The position numbers were made by a program, and so were the translations under genes. Of a stretch of 64,000 nt of DNA, positions 45,121 through 52,663 are shown one piece after another (positions within the stretch are counted from its first letter, which is position 1; every line of letters starts with the position of its first letter). Origin of the DNA: Mariprofundus ferrooxydans PV-1 (GTDB lineage Bacteria > Pseudomonadota > Zetaproteobacteria > Mariprofundales > Mariprofundaceae); assembly GCF_000153765.1 (NCBI RefSeq), contig NZ_DS022295.1, positions 690,887 to 754,886 on the forward strand, written 5' to 3'. The notes beneath the pieces were generated by a model. It made no database searches, was not told the DNA's origin, and saw only the letters and a list, made by a program, of their open reading frames with translations.

Positions 45121-45159
45121 TGCATATTCAGATGAAAGTAACCCTCTATTGAAGGGCTG
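45121..45159. repeat. 39-bp perfect inverted repeat, right copy
   Basis: Exact reverse complement of 44813-44851; begins TGCATATTCAGATGAAAG. It lies upstream of the two-TM gene, so the 3' end of that gene has been duplicated in inverted orientation. Confidence 0.95.
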
Positions 45160-45163
45160 CTTC

Positions 45164-45217
45164 TGGCCGTCTATTGCCTGTGGCGACCGGCAAGGTTCCG
45201 CCATAAAGAGACATTCA
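45164..45217 (+). repeat. Palindromic island repeat, copy 8
   Basis: TGGCCGTCTATTGCCTGTGG, then CGACCGGCAAGG, ending CCATAAAGAGACATTC. Diverged but clearly related to copies 2 to 5. Plus orientation. Confidence 0.65.
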
Positions 45218-45303
45218 GAATTAAGTGTATTTAGTAAACTGTCAGCGTAATTCTAATTCGTAACTTCGATTTGTTAGCTGTCATTTATGAGTACGGTAAA
45301 AGT

Positions 45304-47568
45304 TTACGATGGATGCGCTCCACTCTCTGGGTGATGAGTGCTAGTGGGAACATTCTCAACGTAGTCTGAGCCCATCATCATTCTATAGTGAGCCCCGTGC
45401 CCCGCCCTTTCGAATACTTTTTTGAAAACGTCAAGGTAGGCATCAATCATGGAGTCATCACAGGCGGTATAAATATCATCAGTGGCAAAGTGAGAGCCAT
45501 CGTTAACCCAAGAGAAGAGCGAGTTACACAGTAATCTTTCCCGACCTTCGAAATAAGAGCATATTTCATCACGGTCAACACCTCCTGTGATCGTGAAATA
45601 GTTTTCCAAAACTCTTCTTAGAGTGTTCTGCATAGAATGATTCGAGCGGTGTTCGCGATCTCTGACATCGGCCCATAAAAGTTCATATGAGGTTTTTATC
45701 GGATTGGAATTATGGCGCTGTATTGCTGACTCGCTGTTACGTTTCCTGACGGTCCAGAAAGACTCATGACTCATCAGGCCGCCTCGCCGATTACGGTTGT
45801 ACGAAACTTCTTTATGAAAGTAAACGTTGTGAGTAAAAACAAACACTTGCTTTATGTGGCCGGCTCCTGAAGCGACTTCATCAAGAAGGCCTTTTATCAA
45901 ACTGCTTACGACAAATAATATGTCACTATCCAGACTGGAGATCGGATCATCAAAGACTACGATGCGATCTGTTGTCATTCCGCTTTCTGACTCACTTCCT
46001 TTGAGTAAGTGGTAAAAGTATAGAAATGTGATGAACGTTTTCTCACCTTCGCTCAAAGACTCCTTCGCATCAGTGCCATCTGCGCGAACAAGTTTATAAA
46101 AGCGTTCTTGGTCCGATGGGGCTAGGGAGAATCCGTGAAATCCAAATGAAGCAAGCAAAGCATTAATGCTATCAATGGTTGGTTGGATGCTAGTCATATT
46201 CCTTTCAAGGGTTCTGATTTCTTGCTCTTTAGTTCGGATGTCATTTGTTTTTGATTGAACTTGGCTCACTAATGAATCAATCGCTCTTCTCAAGGCCGTT
46301 TTATTGCGCTGATAGTCGCTAAGGTCATGGGATATTTCGTTATCCAACAAATACTTCCACACCTCGGTTGTTAGCTTGCTTCGCTCTTGCTCAAGGTTTG
46401 AAACCATTTGATTGTGTTCCAAGATGGCGGTGTTAGCAGCGGCAAGCAGGGAGTTGATTTTGTTTATGATGTTGGACAGAGACTCAAGCTCAATCCTCTG
46501 ACGCGATTCGTTTTTCTTTTCTCTAATACGTTGAAGGTTGACCTCAACTTTAGACTTCAGCAGCTCTACCTCTGCCTCAAGCAGATTTACATTCAGAAAT
46601 CTCGAAGGGGAGGACATGATTTCTAACAGCTTTTGCTGAATGCGAGTGCTTTCGGTCAAGTAATCATCGTACAGTTGCTGAATCGACTGAAGGTCGTTTT
46701 CGTAAGCTTCATCAAAGTAAGATTCAAGGCTTGCTGCGAAGGTCTCCTCTGTTTCTCGTTGACAGAAGGGGCAGTGACCATCGTTGATGTCGAAGAATGA
46801 CCTTCCCTGCCTGACCCAGTCGCTATTGCCTAACCTTTCGATCATCGCCGCTATATCCACATCGGATTTGCCGACTACCACTCGGCCCAGGATGGGGTTG
46901 CTTTCATAAGCAAGAAGGACATCAGAAGAAGGGGGATCTATTTCACCTTCAGGACTGGGGGTTTCTCCAAAGACAGAAGATGCTTTTTGGCGAAGGTACT
47001 CTAGCGCTTGAGCACTAGCCGTATTTGTTTCTGCTTCTGACATCAGACGAGCAGTGAATCGTTCCTTACTATTTCGGACCCCTTGGAAAGCACCTTGGAA
47101 GTGCTCGTCAAAGCTGTTTTTCAACCGCCAGCAAACCTCTTGGAAGCGTTGCTCTAGAGCGGCGAGTTCAGCTCGTTTTCCACCTTCGCCATCGTTTCCT
47201 TCAAGAGTTCTTTTCAACCGAAGGATTTCGGCAGTTAGAGAGTCTTTCTCGGCTTTAGCATCGTCAATTTGTTGCAGGAGGGACATGTCTGACTCCCCCA
47301 AAGTAAAAACGCCTTTCAATTCAGATGATTGATCAAAGTTACTCTCTACAAAATCACGGTTATAGACCATCGTTTCAAGAGGGCTTCCCCCTCGCCAAGA
47401 AATGGTACAACTCGGATACGCCCTTTCATCAGCTATGACGCGAGCTATTGTGGTTTTCCCAGAGCCATTCGGGCCATAAATAAAGTTGTGCTTCGTTAAA
47501 CCGGACATCGTAACTGGAGCACTGCCATAGCTTGCTACATTACATATGGAAATATCCTCAATCATAGG
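45304..47568 (-). CDS. RloC-like AAA/ABC ATPase with zinc hook
   Basis: 754 residues from the ATG at 47568 (AGGGGGGTGG upstream). Domains in order: Walker A GPNGSGKT (31-38); a long coiled coil split by a zinc-hook motif CPFC (Cys266, Cys269) as in Rad50; ABC signature LSEGEKTFI; Walker B RIVVFDDPISSLDS; H-loop FTHNVYF; and a C-terminal domain. That domain has Arg651-x3-Glu655 (TLRRVLENYF) and His693 (DGSHFATDD), a spacing close to the Arg-Glu-His triad of the PrrC/RloC tRNA anticodon nucleases. It is therefore a candidate phage-exclusion tRNA nuclease. The motif also occurs in related AAA_13 proteins, so the nuclease call is tentative; the ATPase call is firm. Confidence 0.82.
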   Translation of the reverse strand, partial: PMIEDISICNVASYGSAPVTMSGLTKHNFIYGPNGSGKTTIARVIADERAYPSCTISWRGGSPLETMVYNRDFVESNFDQSSELKGVFTLGESDMSLLQQIDDAKAEKDSLTAEILRLKRTLEGNDGEGGKRAELAALEQRFQEVCWRLKNSFDEHFQGAFQGVRNSKERFTARLMSEAETNTASAQALEYLRQKASSVFGETPSPEGEIDPPSSDVLLAYESNPILGRVVVGKSDVDIAAMIERLGNSDWVRQGRSFFDINDGHCPFCQRETEETFAASLESYFDEAYENDLQSIQQLYDDYLTESTRIQQKLLEIMSSPSRFLNVNLLEAEVELLKSKVEVNLQRIREKKNESRQRIELESLSNIINKINSLLAAANTAILEHNQMVSNLEQERSKLTTEVWKYLLDNEISHDLSDYQRNKTALRRAIDSLVSQVQSKTNDIRTKEQEIRTLERNMTSIQPTIDSINALLASFGFHGFSLAPSDQERFYKLVRADGTDAKESLSEGEKTFITFLYFYHLLKGSESESGMTTDRIVVFDDPISSLDSDILFVVSSLIKGLLDEVASGAGHIKQVFVFTHNVYFHKEVSYNRNRRGGLMSHESFWTVRKRNSESAIQRHNSNPIKTSYELLWADVRDREHRSNHSMQNTLRRVLENYFTITGGVDRDEICSYFEGRERLLCNSLFSWVNDGSHFATDDIYTACDDSMIDAYLDVFKKVFERAGHGAHYRMMMGSDYVENVPTSTHHPESGAHPS

Positions 47569-47810
47569 TCCACCCCCCTGATGATCACAGGATAGACCTA
47601 ATTTATGATAATGAAAGGAGTGCACCCACCACCCACCGAAACGCACCGAAGGGGGAGTTTGCTCAGTTACCAAGGTGCATTATTTTTAGCGGCTCAGCGA
47701 AATTTTCTCTTATGTTTCAATAGGATTTAGGCCACTGGTGGCGCGTCCCTAAATCGTCACCATGATTGTTTTGAATCCATTAGATTTTAGCCATCTGAAT
47801 GTCCACTATT

Positions 47811-47967
47811 GGCCTATTCTGTTGAAAAACTATTTATCTAGTCTCCGTCCAAAAAGGCGACCTCACCAAATCCTCTACAATCGATTTTTCGTCATAGGGT
47901 AAGGATAAATGACCCCATGAAATAGGATAAATTTCACCCCAATCAGAGTTTTTCAACAGAATAGGCC
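47811..47967. mobile_element. 157-bp MITE-like element
   Basis: Bounded by perfect 21-bp inverted repeats (47811-47831 and 47947-47967) containing TATTCTGTTGAAAAACT, an end sequence common in IS-derived elements. No ORF inside. It has inserted into the GGCC of an island palindrome, splitting copy 9. Confidence 0.75.
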
Positions 47968-48045
47968 GGATTGAGACAGTTACTAGCTTGATAGCAATAC
48001 AACAACGTTCACCTTAGCTAATAGCCACGTACCTTTTTGATGGGT

Positions 48046-48057
48046 TCAAATAGGACT
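48046..48057 (+). repeat. Subterminal direct repeat, right copy
   Basis: TTCAAATAGGAC, identical to 28359-28370 and in the same orientation, about 70 bases inside the right terminus. Confidence 0.6.
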
Positions 48058-48098
48058 AAATGTAGGAAAACCTATATAAAAACTAAGTATTTTATCTT

Positions 48099-48128
48099 TC
48101 TGAATCAATGTGATTGTAAGAAAAACTT
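48099..48128. repeat. Right terminal inverted repeat of the element
   Basis: TGTAAGAAA (48115-48123) followed by AACTT and the host CAT; TGAATCA lies just inside at about 48101-48107. It is the counterpart of the left end, but with five extra bases (AACTT) before the host sequence, so the ends are not fully symmetric. Confidence 0.7.
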
Positions 48129-48392
48129 CATGTCATCGGCTCCCTCCAGCGTATGGAGATAGTAGCTCTGGTTCTCCGGCACAAAATGTTTGAAGTGTGA
48201 TTCCATATCCGTCCGCACATCAGGGTCGGCGTTTTCGTTGATCGTCAGACTGGCGCTGCTATGTCGAATAAAAATATGTGCCAGGCCGACATCTATCTGC
48301 GCAAGCTCCGGCAGCTGCTCCGTCAGCTCCCGTGTAATCAGATGAAACCCCCTGCTTCTGGGCTGCAGTTTCAATGACTTCTGTATCCACAT
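48129..48392 (-). pseudogene. yjbQ: yjbQ (UPF0047), 5' fragment of the disrupted host gene
   Basis: Encodes the first 88 residues: MWIQKSLKLQPRSRGFHLIT, FIRHSSASLTINENADP, ending EGADDM at the island junction, after which only KFFLQSH is read before a stop. It lies 23 bases after the RlmL-like gene and was probably co-transcribed with it. It joins in frame with 28159-28335. The fragment keeps the start signals, so a truncated protein lacking the [12 protein letters not shown] region could still be made. Confidence 0.93.
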
Positions 48393-48415
48393 ATCTCCGA
48401 CCTTCGCCTGCATCC

Positions 48416-49546
48416 TTACTCATGCTCCAGATGCAGTACGTGCACCCAGTGACCGCCATGTTTCACCTTCAAACGCCTCTTCACAGGCATAGCGAGTGCG
48501 CGCTCGCAACCCTGATCCGGTACAACCACGACCATGCGCCAGCCGCTAAAACGCTCCCTGAACAACTTGCCCAGCTGCGCATAGACGGCTCTGGCATCGG
48601 CTTCAATGCGACCGCCATAGGGCGGATTCACCAGAATCAGTCCATTCGCGGCTGTCGGCATCAGCTTTGCGATATCCAGTACGGAATAATCGATCAGCCC
48701 GGCCACGCCCGCATCGTTCGCATTTTGCCGCGCCTGCGCCAGCATTCGGCCGTCCAGATCGGAAGCCAGAATCTGTACCTTTGGCTGCCCCACTACCATT
48801 GCTTCCGACTTCTCCTTTACACGCTGCCAGCGCTTCTCTTTCAGGCATGGCCAGTGCAGAAAAGCAAAATCATGCGTCGATCCCGCTGCCTTTTTTGCTG
48901 CCATCAGCGCAGCTTCAATGGCAAAGGTGCCGGAGCCGCACATCGGTGTCAGCAAGACCTCTTCCGGCTGCCAGTCGATCCACTGCAGGATCGCGGCAGC
49001 AATGGTTTCACGCAGCGGCGCCATACCGCTGTGCAAACGGTAACCCCGCCGATCCAGCCGCTCACCACTACAATCGATACTGATGGTGCACTGGTCTTTG
49101 TCCACGCGCACCAGAATCTGCTGCCCGCCCTCATCTTCGCCTGCCGTTACCTGAATAGAGCCATCGCGAATAGCATCGAATACCGCCTGCTCCACCCTGC
49201 CTGAATGCAGCAAACGTGATCCGTGGCAGGAGGCGCGCAGCGCAACCGCACTCCCTTCAGCCAGATAGCGTTGCCAGTCGATGCGCTTGCTCTTGTTGTA
49301 CAACTCGGGAAATGAGAGCGCCTTAAAGGAGGCCAGCCTGAGCAGCACGCGTGTGATACAACGGGCGCGCAGGTTAATCCGCATCATCGTATCCATCGAT
49401 GCCGTGAACTCGACGCCGCCGGCAATCGGATTGATCTCATGCGCGGAGAGTGCCGCAAGCTCTGCCGCAGCAATGGCCTCCATGCCCGGTGGTGTAATGG
49501 CAAAAAAGTGGTTGGCGTTGCTTTTGGGTGGGTTTGATGTGGTCAT
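48416..49546 (-). CDS. THUMP-domain rRNA (guanine-N2) methyltransferase, RlmL-like
   Basis: 376 residues. An N-terminal ferredoxin-like/THUMP region (about 10-160) is followed by a UPF0020 methyltransferase domain with SAM motif LLTPMCGSGTFAIEAALM, the acidic loop ASDLDGRML and the catalytic NPPYGGR. The family resembles the N-terminal half of E. coli RlmL (m2G2445 of 23S rRNA); it lacks the RlmK half. It precedes the broken yjbQ. Confidence 0.85.
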   Translation of the reverse strand: MTTSNPPKSNANHFFAITPPGMEAIAAAELAALSAHEINPIAGGVEFTASMDTMMRINLRARCITRVLLRLASFKALSFPELYNKSKRIDWQRYLAEGSAVALRASCHGSRLLHSGRVEQAVFDAIRDGSIQVTAGEDEGGQQILVRVDKDQCTISIDCSGERLDRRGYRLHSGMAPLRETIAAAILQWIDWQPEEVLLTPMCGSGTFAIEAALMAAKKAAGSTHDFAFLHWPCLKEKRWQRVKEKSEAMVVGQPKVQILASDLDGRMLAQARQNANDAGVAGLIDYSVLDIAKLMPTAANGLILVNPPYGGRIEADARAVYAQLGKLFRERFSGWRMVVVVPDQGCERALAMPVKRRLKVKHGGHWVHVLHLEHE

Positions 49547-49587
49547 GTCGCGAAGCTAGCGCCCTGTGTTGTTAATAAACACCTGTT

Positions 49588-49608
49588 TGCCGGCGCAAGC
49601 TGCCGGCA
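49588..49608 (-). terminator. Possible terminator after the phosphohexomutase
   Basis: TGCCGGC / GCCGGCA stem with a seven-base loop. The following T-run on the minus strand is weak, so intrinsic termination is uncertain. Confidence 0.4.
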
Positions 49609-49674
49609 CGCATCAGTGTCGCTCTCTTTTTGCGCCTTCGCACCTTGTGCTTCAGGGCTATGCAAAAACCGGTT

Positions 49675-51222
49675 TTAACGCCATCCATCCATGATAGCCA
49701 TGCAGATCCGGTTCATTTCAGCTGCACGCGCCTCGGTTGCGGCCTCGTTATAGCAACGCAATTCCGGTGCATTACCACTCGGGCGCAGGTGTACGACCTC
49801 TTCGCTGGCAAAGGTAATGCGCAACCCGTCAGTATCGTTAATGGATGCCACCGTGCCGAACTGCTCGCCGAACAGCGCTTCGATTGCCGCCTTGTCAGTC
49901 GCTATATCGCCGCTACTCAGGGCTTTAATGCGTGCCTGAGCGATGTCCGTCGGAAAGGCTTTCAGGCGATCACTACAGCTAAATCGCTGCGGCAGGCTAT
50001 CCAACAGACCGCCAACCGAAACGCCGCCCTCAATCGCCAGCAGCAATATGGCCACAGGTACAATCACGGCATCGCGCGTTGGCAATGCAGTCAGTGTTTT
50101 GCCGTGCAGCTCGATATCGGTAGCAATCAGGAAGCCGCCATTGGCTTCATAGCCGACCACGCTCGAAGCACCGTCGGCCACAGCCATATCCATCGCTTCA
50201 ATTACGTAAGGTGATCCTATACGGGTACGTGCCACCTGCTTGAACCAGTTGGATTTTTCCACCGCTGAATTACTGCTAACCGGCGTGACCACATGCGTAG
50301 CCTCGAGATAACGGGCGCATAGTATCCCCGCCACATCGCCGCGCAGCCAGTTGCCGTGCTCATCACTGATCAGCGGACGATCTCCATCACCATCGGCCGA
50401 TACCAGACAATCAAAATCACCCTTCTCCGCCCATACTGATGCTAACTGCACATCTTCCGGACGTATCGCTTCGGTATCGACCGGAATAAATGAGAGTGAG
50501 CGTCCCAGTGCCGTGACACTGGCCCCTAACCCTTCAAAGACTGCCACCATAATATCACGGTCCACGCTCGAATGCTGATAGACACCCACCTTTCGCCCCT
50601 GCAGGCAGCCTGCGGGAAAAAAGTCCAGATAACGTTGAATATATTCGGTTTCAGCCGCCGTGTTTACATGCGGCAGCGCCTCGCACCCACCCTCCATGCT
50701 ATCCGGCAATATCTCTCCATCATCATCGAAGCAGGATGCCAACACCTCTCCTGCAACGCCGAAACGTGCCGGCAGTTTCACCTCACTGCGGCTGATGGCC
50801 TCCTCATCAGGCTTGAGCACTTCGCCAGTCGGCTTGTAGAACTTGATACCGTTACGATCATCCGGGATATGGCTGCCGGTCACCATGATACTGGCCTGGC
50901 CGCGCGCCATCGCATAACAAGCTACGGCCGGCGTTGGAATAAAACCGCAGTTAACGGGCAAAAAGCCGCCATCGCGTACTGCCAAAGCAACGGCATTCAT
51001 AATGCGAGGTGAACTGGGTCGATAGTCGCCTGCAATGGCCACCTCATCACCGCGCCTGATGTCGCCCTTTGATTCCAGATAATGAAGAAAAGCGGTGGTA
51101 TAGGCATAACAGACCCGGTCGGTCATATCTGTTGCCAGACCGCGTGCGCCGCTGGTACCGAATTTAACACCGCTCTCTTCCATCAATGAGGAAATCAGTA
51201 TCTGCTCACTCTGTACTGCCAT
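49675..51222 (-). CDS. Phosphohexomutase (phosphomannomutase/phosphoglucomutase family)
   Basis: 515 residues from the ATG at 51222 with GGAGG seven to eight bases upstream; the frame extends further but without a better start. The four alpha-D-phosphohexomutase domains are recognisable: KFGTSGARGL near the N-terminus, the phosphoserine loop VTGSHIPDDRNGIKF, the metal loop SADGDGDRPL, the sugar-binding loop GYEANGGFL and the phosphate-binding RPSGNAPELR. Whether mannose, glucose or glucosamine phosphate is preferred cannot be told. It supplies sugar-1-phosphates for surface polysaccharides. Confidence 0.9.
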   Translation of the reverse strand: MAVQSEQILISSLMEESGVKFGTSGARGLATDMTDRVCYAYTTAFLHYLESKGDIRRGDEVAIAGDYRPSSPRIMNAVALAVRDGGFLPVNCGFIPTPAVACYAMARGQASIMVTGSHIPDDRNGIKFYKPTGEVLKPDEEAISRSEVKLPARFGVAGEVLASCFDDDGEILPDSMEGGCEALPHVNTAAETEYIQRYLDFFPAGCLQGRKVGVYQHSSVDRDIMVAVFEGLGASVTALGRSLSFIPVDTEAIRPEDVQLASVWAEKGDFDCLVSADGDGDRPLISDEHGNWLRGDVAGILCARYLEATHVVTPVSSNSAVEKSNWFKQVARTRIGSPYVIEAMDMAVADGASSVVGYEANGGFLIATDIELHGKTLTALPTRDAVIVPVAILLLAIEGGVSVGGLLDSLPQRFSCSDRLKAFPTDIAQARIKALSSGDIATDKAAIEALFGEQFGTVASINDTDGLRITFASEEVVHLRPSGNAPELRCYNEAATEARAAEMNRICMAIMDGWR

Positions 51223-51414
51223 GACATGTCCTCCACTCCTGTAACGAATACAGCTCCGATACTGCCAGTTTTGTGCAATCAAAGAAATATCCTGCGCCGG
51301 AATAATCATCCCAACCTTGTGCGACACTTTCACTCAGCAAGAAAACGTTGAATTATGTTATAGGGTTAAACATCCGGACTGATACGAAATTTGCGAGAGC
51401 GAACAGTGATCTGC

Positions 51415-51945
51415 TCACAGGTGCCGTTTATCAGCAATAGATGCACTACCGTCTGCGAGCAGCGATGCCTCCACCCCCAGTATTTCTGCCAAATCATTCA
51501 GATCGTAGCTGACATGCACCATGACACCAGAGCCTTCAATCAGGCTTTGATACATGCGGATGGTTCCGTACAACAACGCGTTAGGCACCAGATAGCAGGC
51601 ATGGATCGCTGTCGATTGTCCTTCGCGCATCACCCCTTCGCTTTCGCACAATTGAACAACCTCCCGAAAGCCCAGTTCAATGGAGGTAATATCTCTCAAG
51701 TCGTGAAATCGGTTAACCTGAATCAGCCCTGACTGCTGGATACATTCCCGGCAAATGGCGACGTCATTCATCAAATCACTGGTCAGCTTGCCATGCGGTC
51801 GACAGATCAATAGCTCATATTGTGAATAGTACTGACCACATTTAAACGGACAGGTAATCATAGACACCTCCACCATAGCGTCATTTCCCATCCATTTTTG
51901 ATGGATCATTGTTATAGCAGAATGCTCCGAAAACTCAATACTCAT
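51415..51945 (-). CDS. Hypothetical protein, conserved-looking
   Basis: Up to 176 residues. A GGAGGTG site favours starting at 51858 (MITCPFKCG, 147 residues), while GGAAAG supports the first ATG at 51945. It contains a Cys-rich N-terminal patch (CPFKCGQYYS, ICRPHGK, AICRECI) followed by an alternating strand-helix region (IQVNRFHDLRDITSIEL; STAIHACYLVPNALLYGTIR) reminiscent of the STAS/SpoIIAA-like fold seen in small sensory proteins. No firm family. Confidence 0.6.
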   Translation of the reverse strand: MSIEFSEHSAITMIHQKWMGNDAMVEVSMITCPFKCGQYYSQYELLICRPHGKLTSDLMNDVAICRECIQQSGLIQVNRFHDLRDITSIELGFREVVQLCESEGVMREGQSTAIHACYLVPNALLYGTIRMYQSLIEGSGVMVHVSYDLNDLAEILGVEASLLADGSASIADKRHL

Positions 51946-52240
51946 CCGCTTTCCGTGGTAAATTGAGGTTTACATGACGCCAGTAGCGCAAGCCGATCCG
52001 TATCCATCCACCCCCGGTAACTTACCGGCTTCGGGGCGTGCTATGCAGAGGGCATTGCAGGTGGAAGGCCGATTAAAACCAGACAGGACATAGCGTTGTA
52101 CACCATGTGGCACAACGTTTTCCCCAAGGGTTTCTTTGCAGAAATTACCATTTTACAGCCACGTAAAAAGAGGTCTATAATATCCGAGCATTATAGTCAG
52201 ATATAATGCTCCCGCAGCTGCGGGCAGAAGGAGATCAGTG
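51946..52240. other. Intergenic region with promoter and inverted repeats
   Basis: 295 bp. The left part has a CCGGTAA-c-TTACCGG hairpin (52014-52028) of unknown meaning. The right part holds a good promoter with an operator-like inverted repeat, listed separately. Confidence 0.55.
52152..52224 (+). promoter_or_regulatory. Promoter with operator-like inverted repeat and leader hairpin
   Basis: TTTACA (52152-52157), 18 bases, TATAAT (52176-52181). Directly downstream is a perfect 10-bp inverted repeat, GAGCATTATA (52186-52195) / TATAATGCTC (52202-52211), then a 14-bp palindrome CCCGCAGCTGCGGG (52211-52224) just before the AAGGAG of the next gene. The first looks like a repressor site over the start point; the second could mask the ribosome site. 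Confidence 0.5.
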
Positions 52241-52615
52241 ATGAAAACCCTGTTTATAGCTATATTGACCACTTTACTGTTTATCTCAGCACCGATGGCG
52301 GCATCGGCTCACGGAGCCCTGTCCGAAATGGTCTCAATCATCATACATCTGAACCATTATCCGACAGCGGATGATAAAAAGGCACTGGCAGAGATTGCCG
52401 CCGACCCGCAAGCCACGGCCGGCGACAAGATCATTGCCGGAGCGCTGATGCGCATGCGCCACCGCGTTGAAGGAGCCGATGCCGATGCATTACGCAAGCT
52501 GGCGAACAATGATGCCACTCCGGCATCTGAAAAAGAGCTGGCCACGATCCTGCTCGGTATTGCTCACCATCCGTCGAGCAGGGATGTCGCAAAATTAAAA
52601 GCCATTGCACAATAA
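52241..52615 (+). CDS. Small periplasmic helical protein, unknown
   Basis: 124 residues from the ATG at 52241 (AAGGAG upstream; a GTG directly precedes it). Signal peptide ending SAPMAASAHG. The mature protein is a chain of short helices rich in Ala and Asp (ADDKKALAEIAADPQATAGD; KLANNDATPASEKELATILL), repeat-like. No family recognised. It may be co-transcribed with the membrane protein 48 bases downstream. Confidence 0.7.
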   Translation: MKTLFIAILTTLLFISAPMAASAHGALSEMVSIIIHLNHYPTADDKKALAEIAADPQATAGDKIIAGALMRMRHRVEGADADALRKLANNDATPASEKELATILLGIAHHPSSRDVAKLKAIAQ

Positions 52616-52663
52616 GCAGCCAATACCGGAGAGTACCGGCTTTCTGATTACGGGAGGGTTCAC

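Larger units (their letters stand above)
47569..48114. other. Gene-free right end of the element
   Basis: 545 bp without a credible gene. It holds half of a ninth island repeat (47797-47814, GAATGTCCACTATTGGCC), a MITE-like insertion, and the right-hand subterminal direct repeat. The remainder shows nothing I can name. Confidence 0.65.
28336..48128. mobile_element. 19.8-kb integrative element inserted in yjbQ
   Basis: The boundaries come from the split host gene: on the plus strand, host sequence ends ...GGGCCGG CAT at 28335 and resumes CAT GTCATCGGC at 48129. CAT is present at both junctions, either a 3-bp duplication or part of the crossover region. The element ends carry inverted TTTCTTACA / TGTAAGAAA. 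Inside are tyrosine recombinases, a yjbQ copy, a truncated hsdM, a Y-family polymerase, a secreted nuclease and a cassette-like cargo array. Base composition is visibly AT-richer than both flanks. No conjugation genes are seen, so any transfer would need help. Confidence 0.93.

Noticed and set aside
40371-45217. Integron attC sites and a superintegron array
   Set aside because: The repeats are palindromic and lie between cargo genes, but I find no GTTRRRY/RYYYAAC pairs at their ends, no IntI-type integrase, and genes point in both directions.
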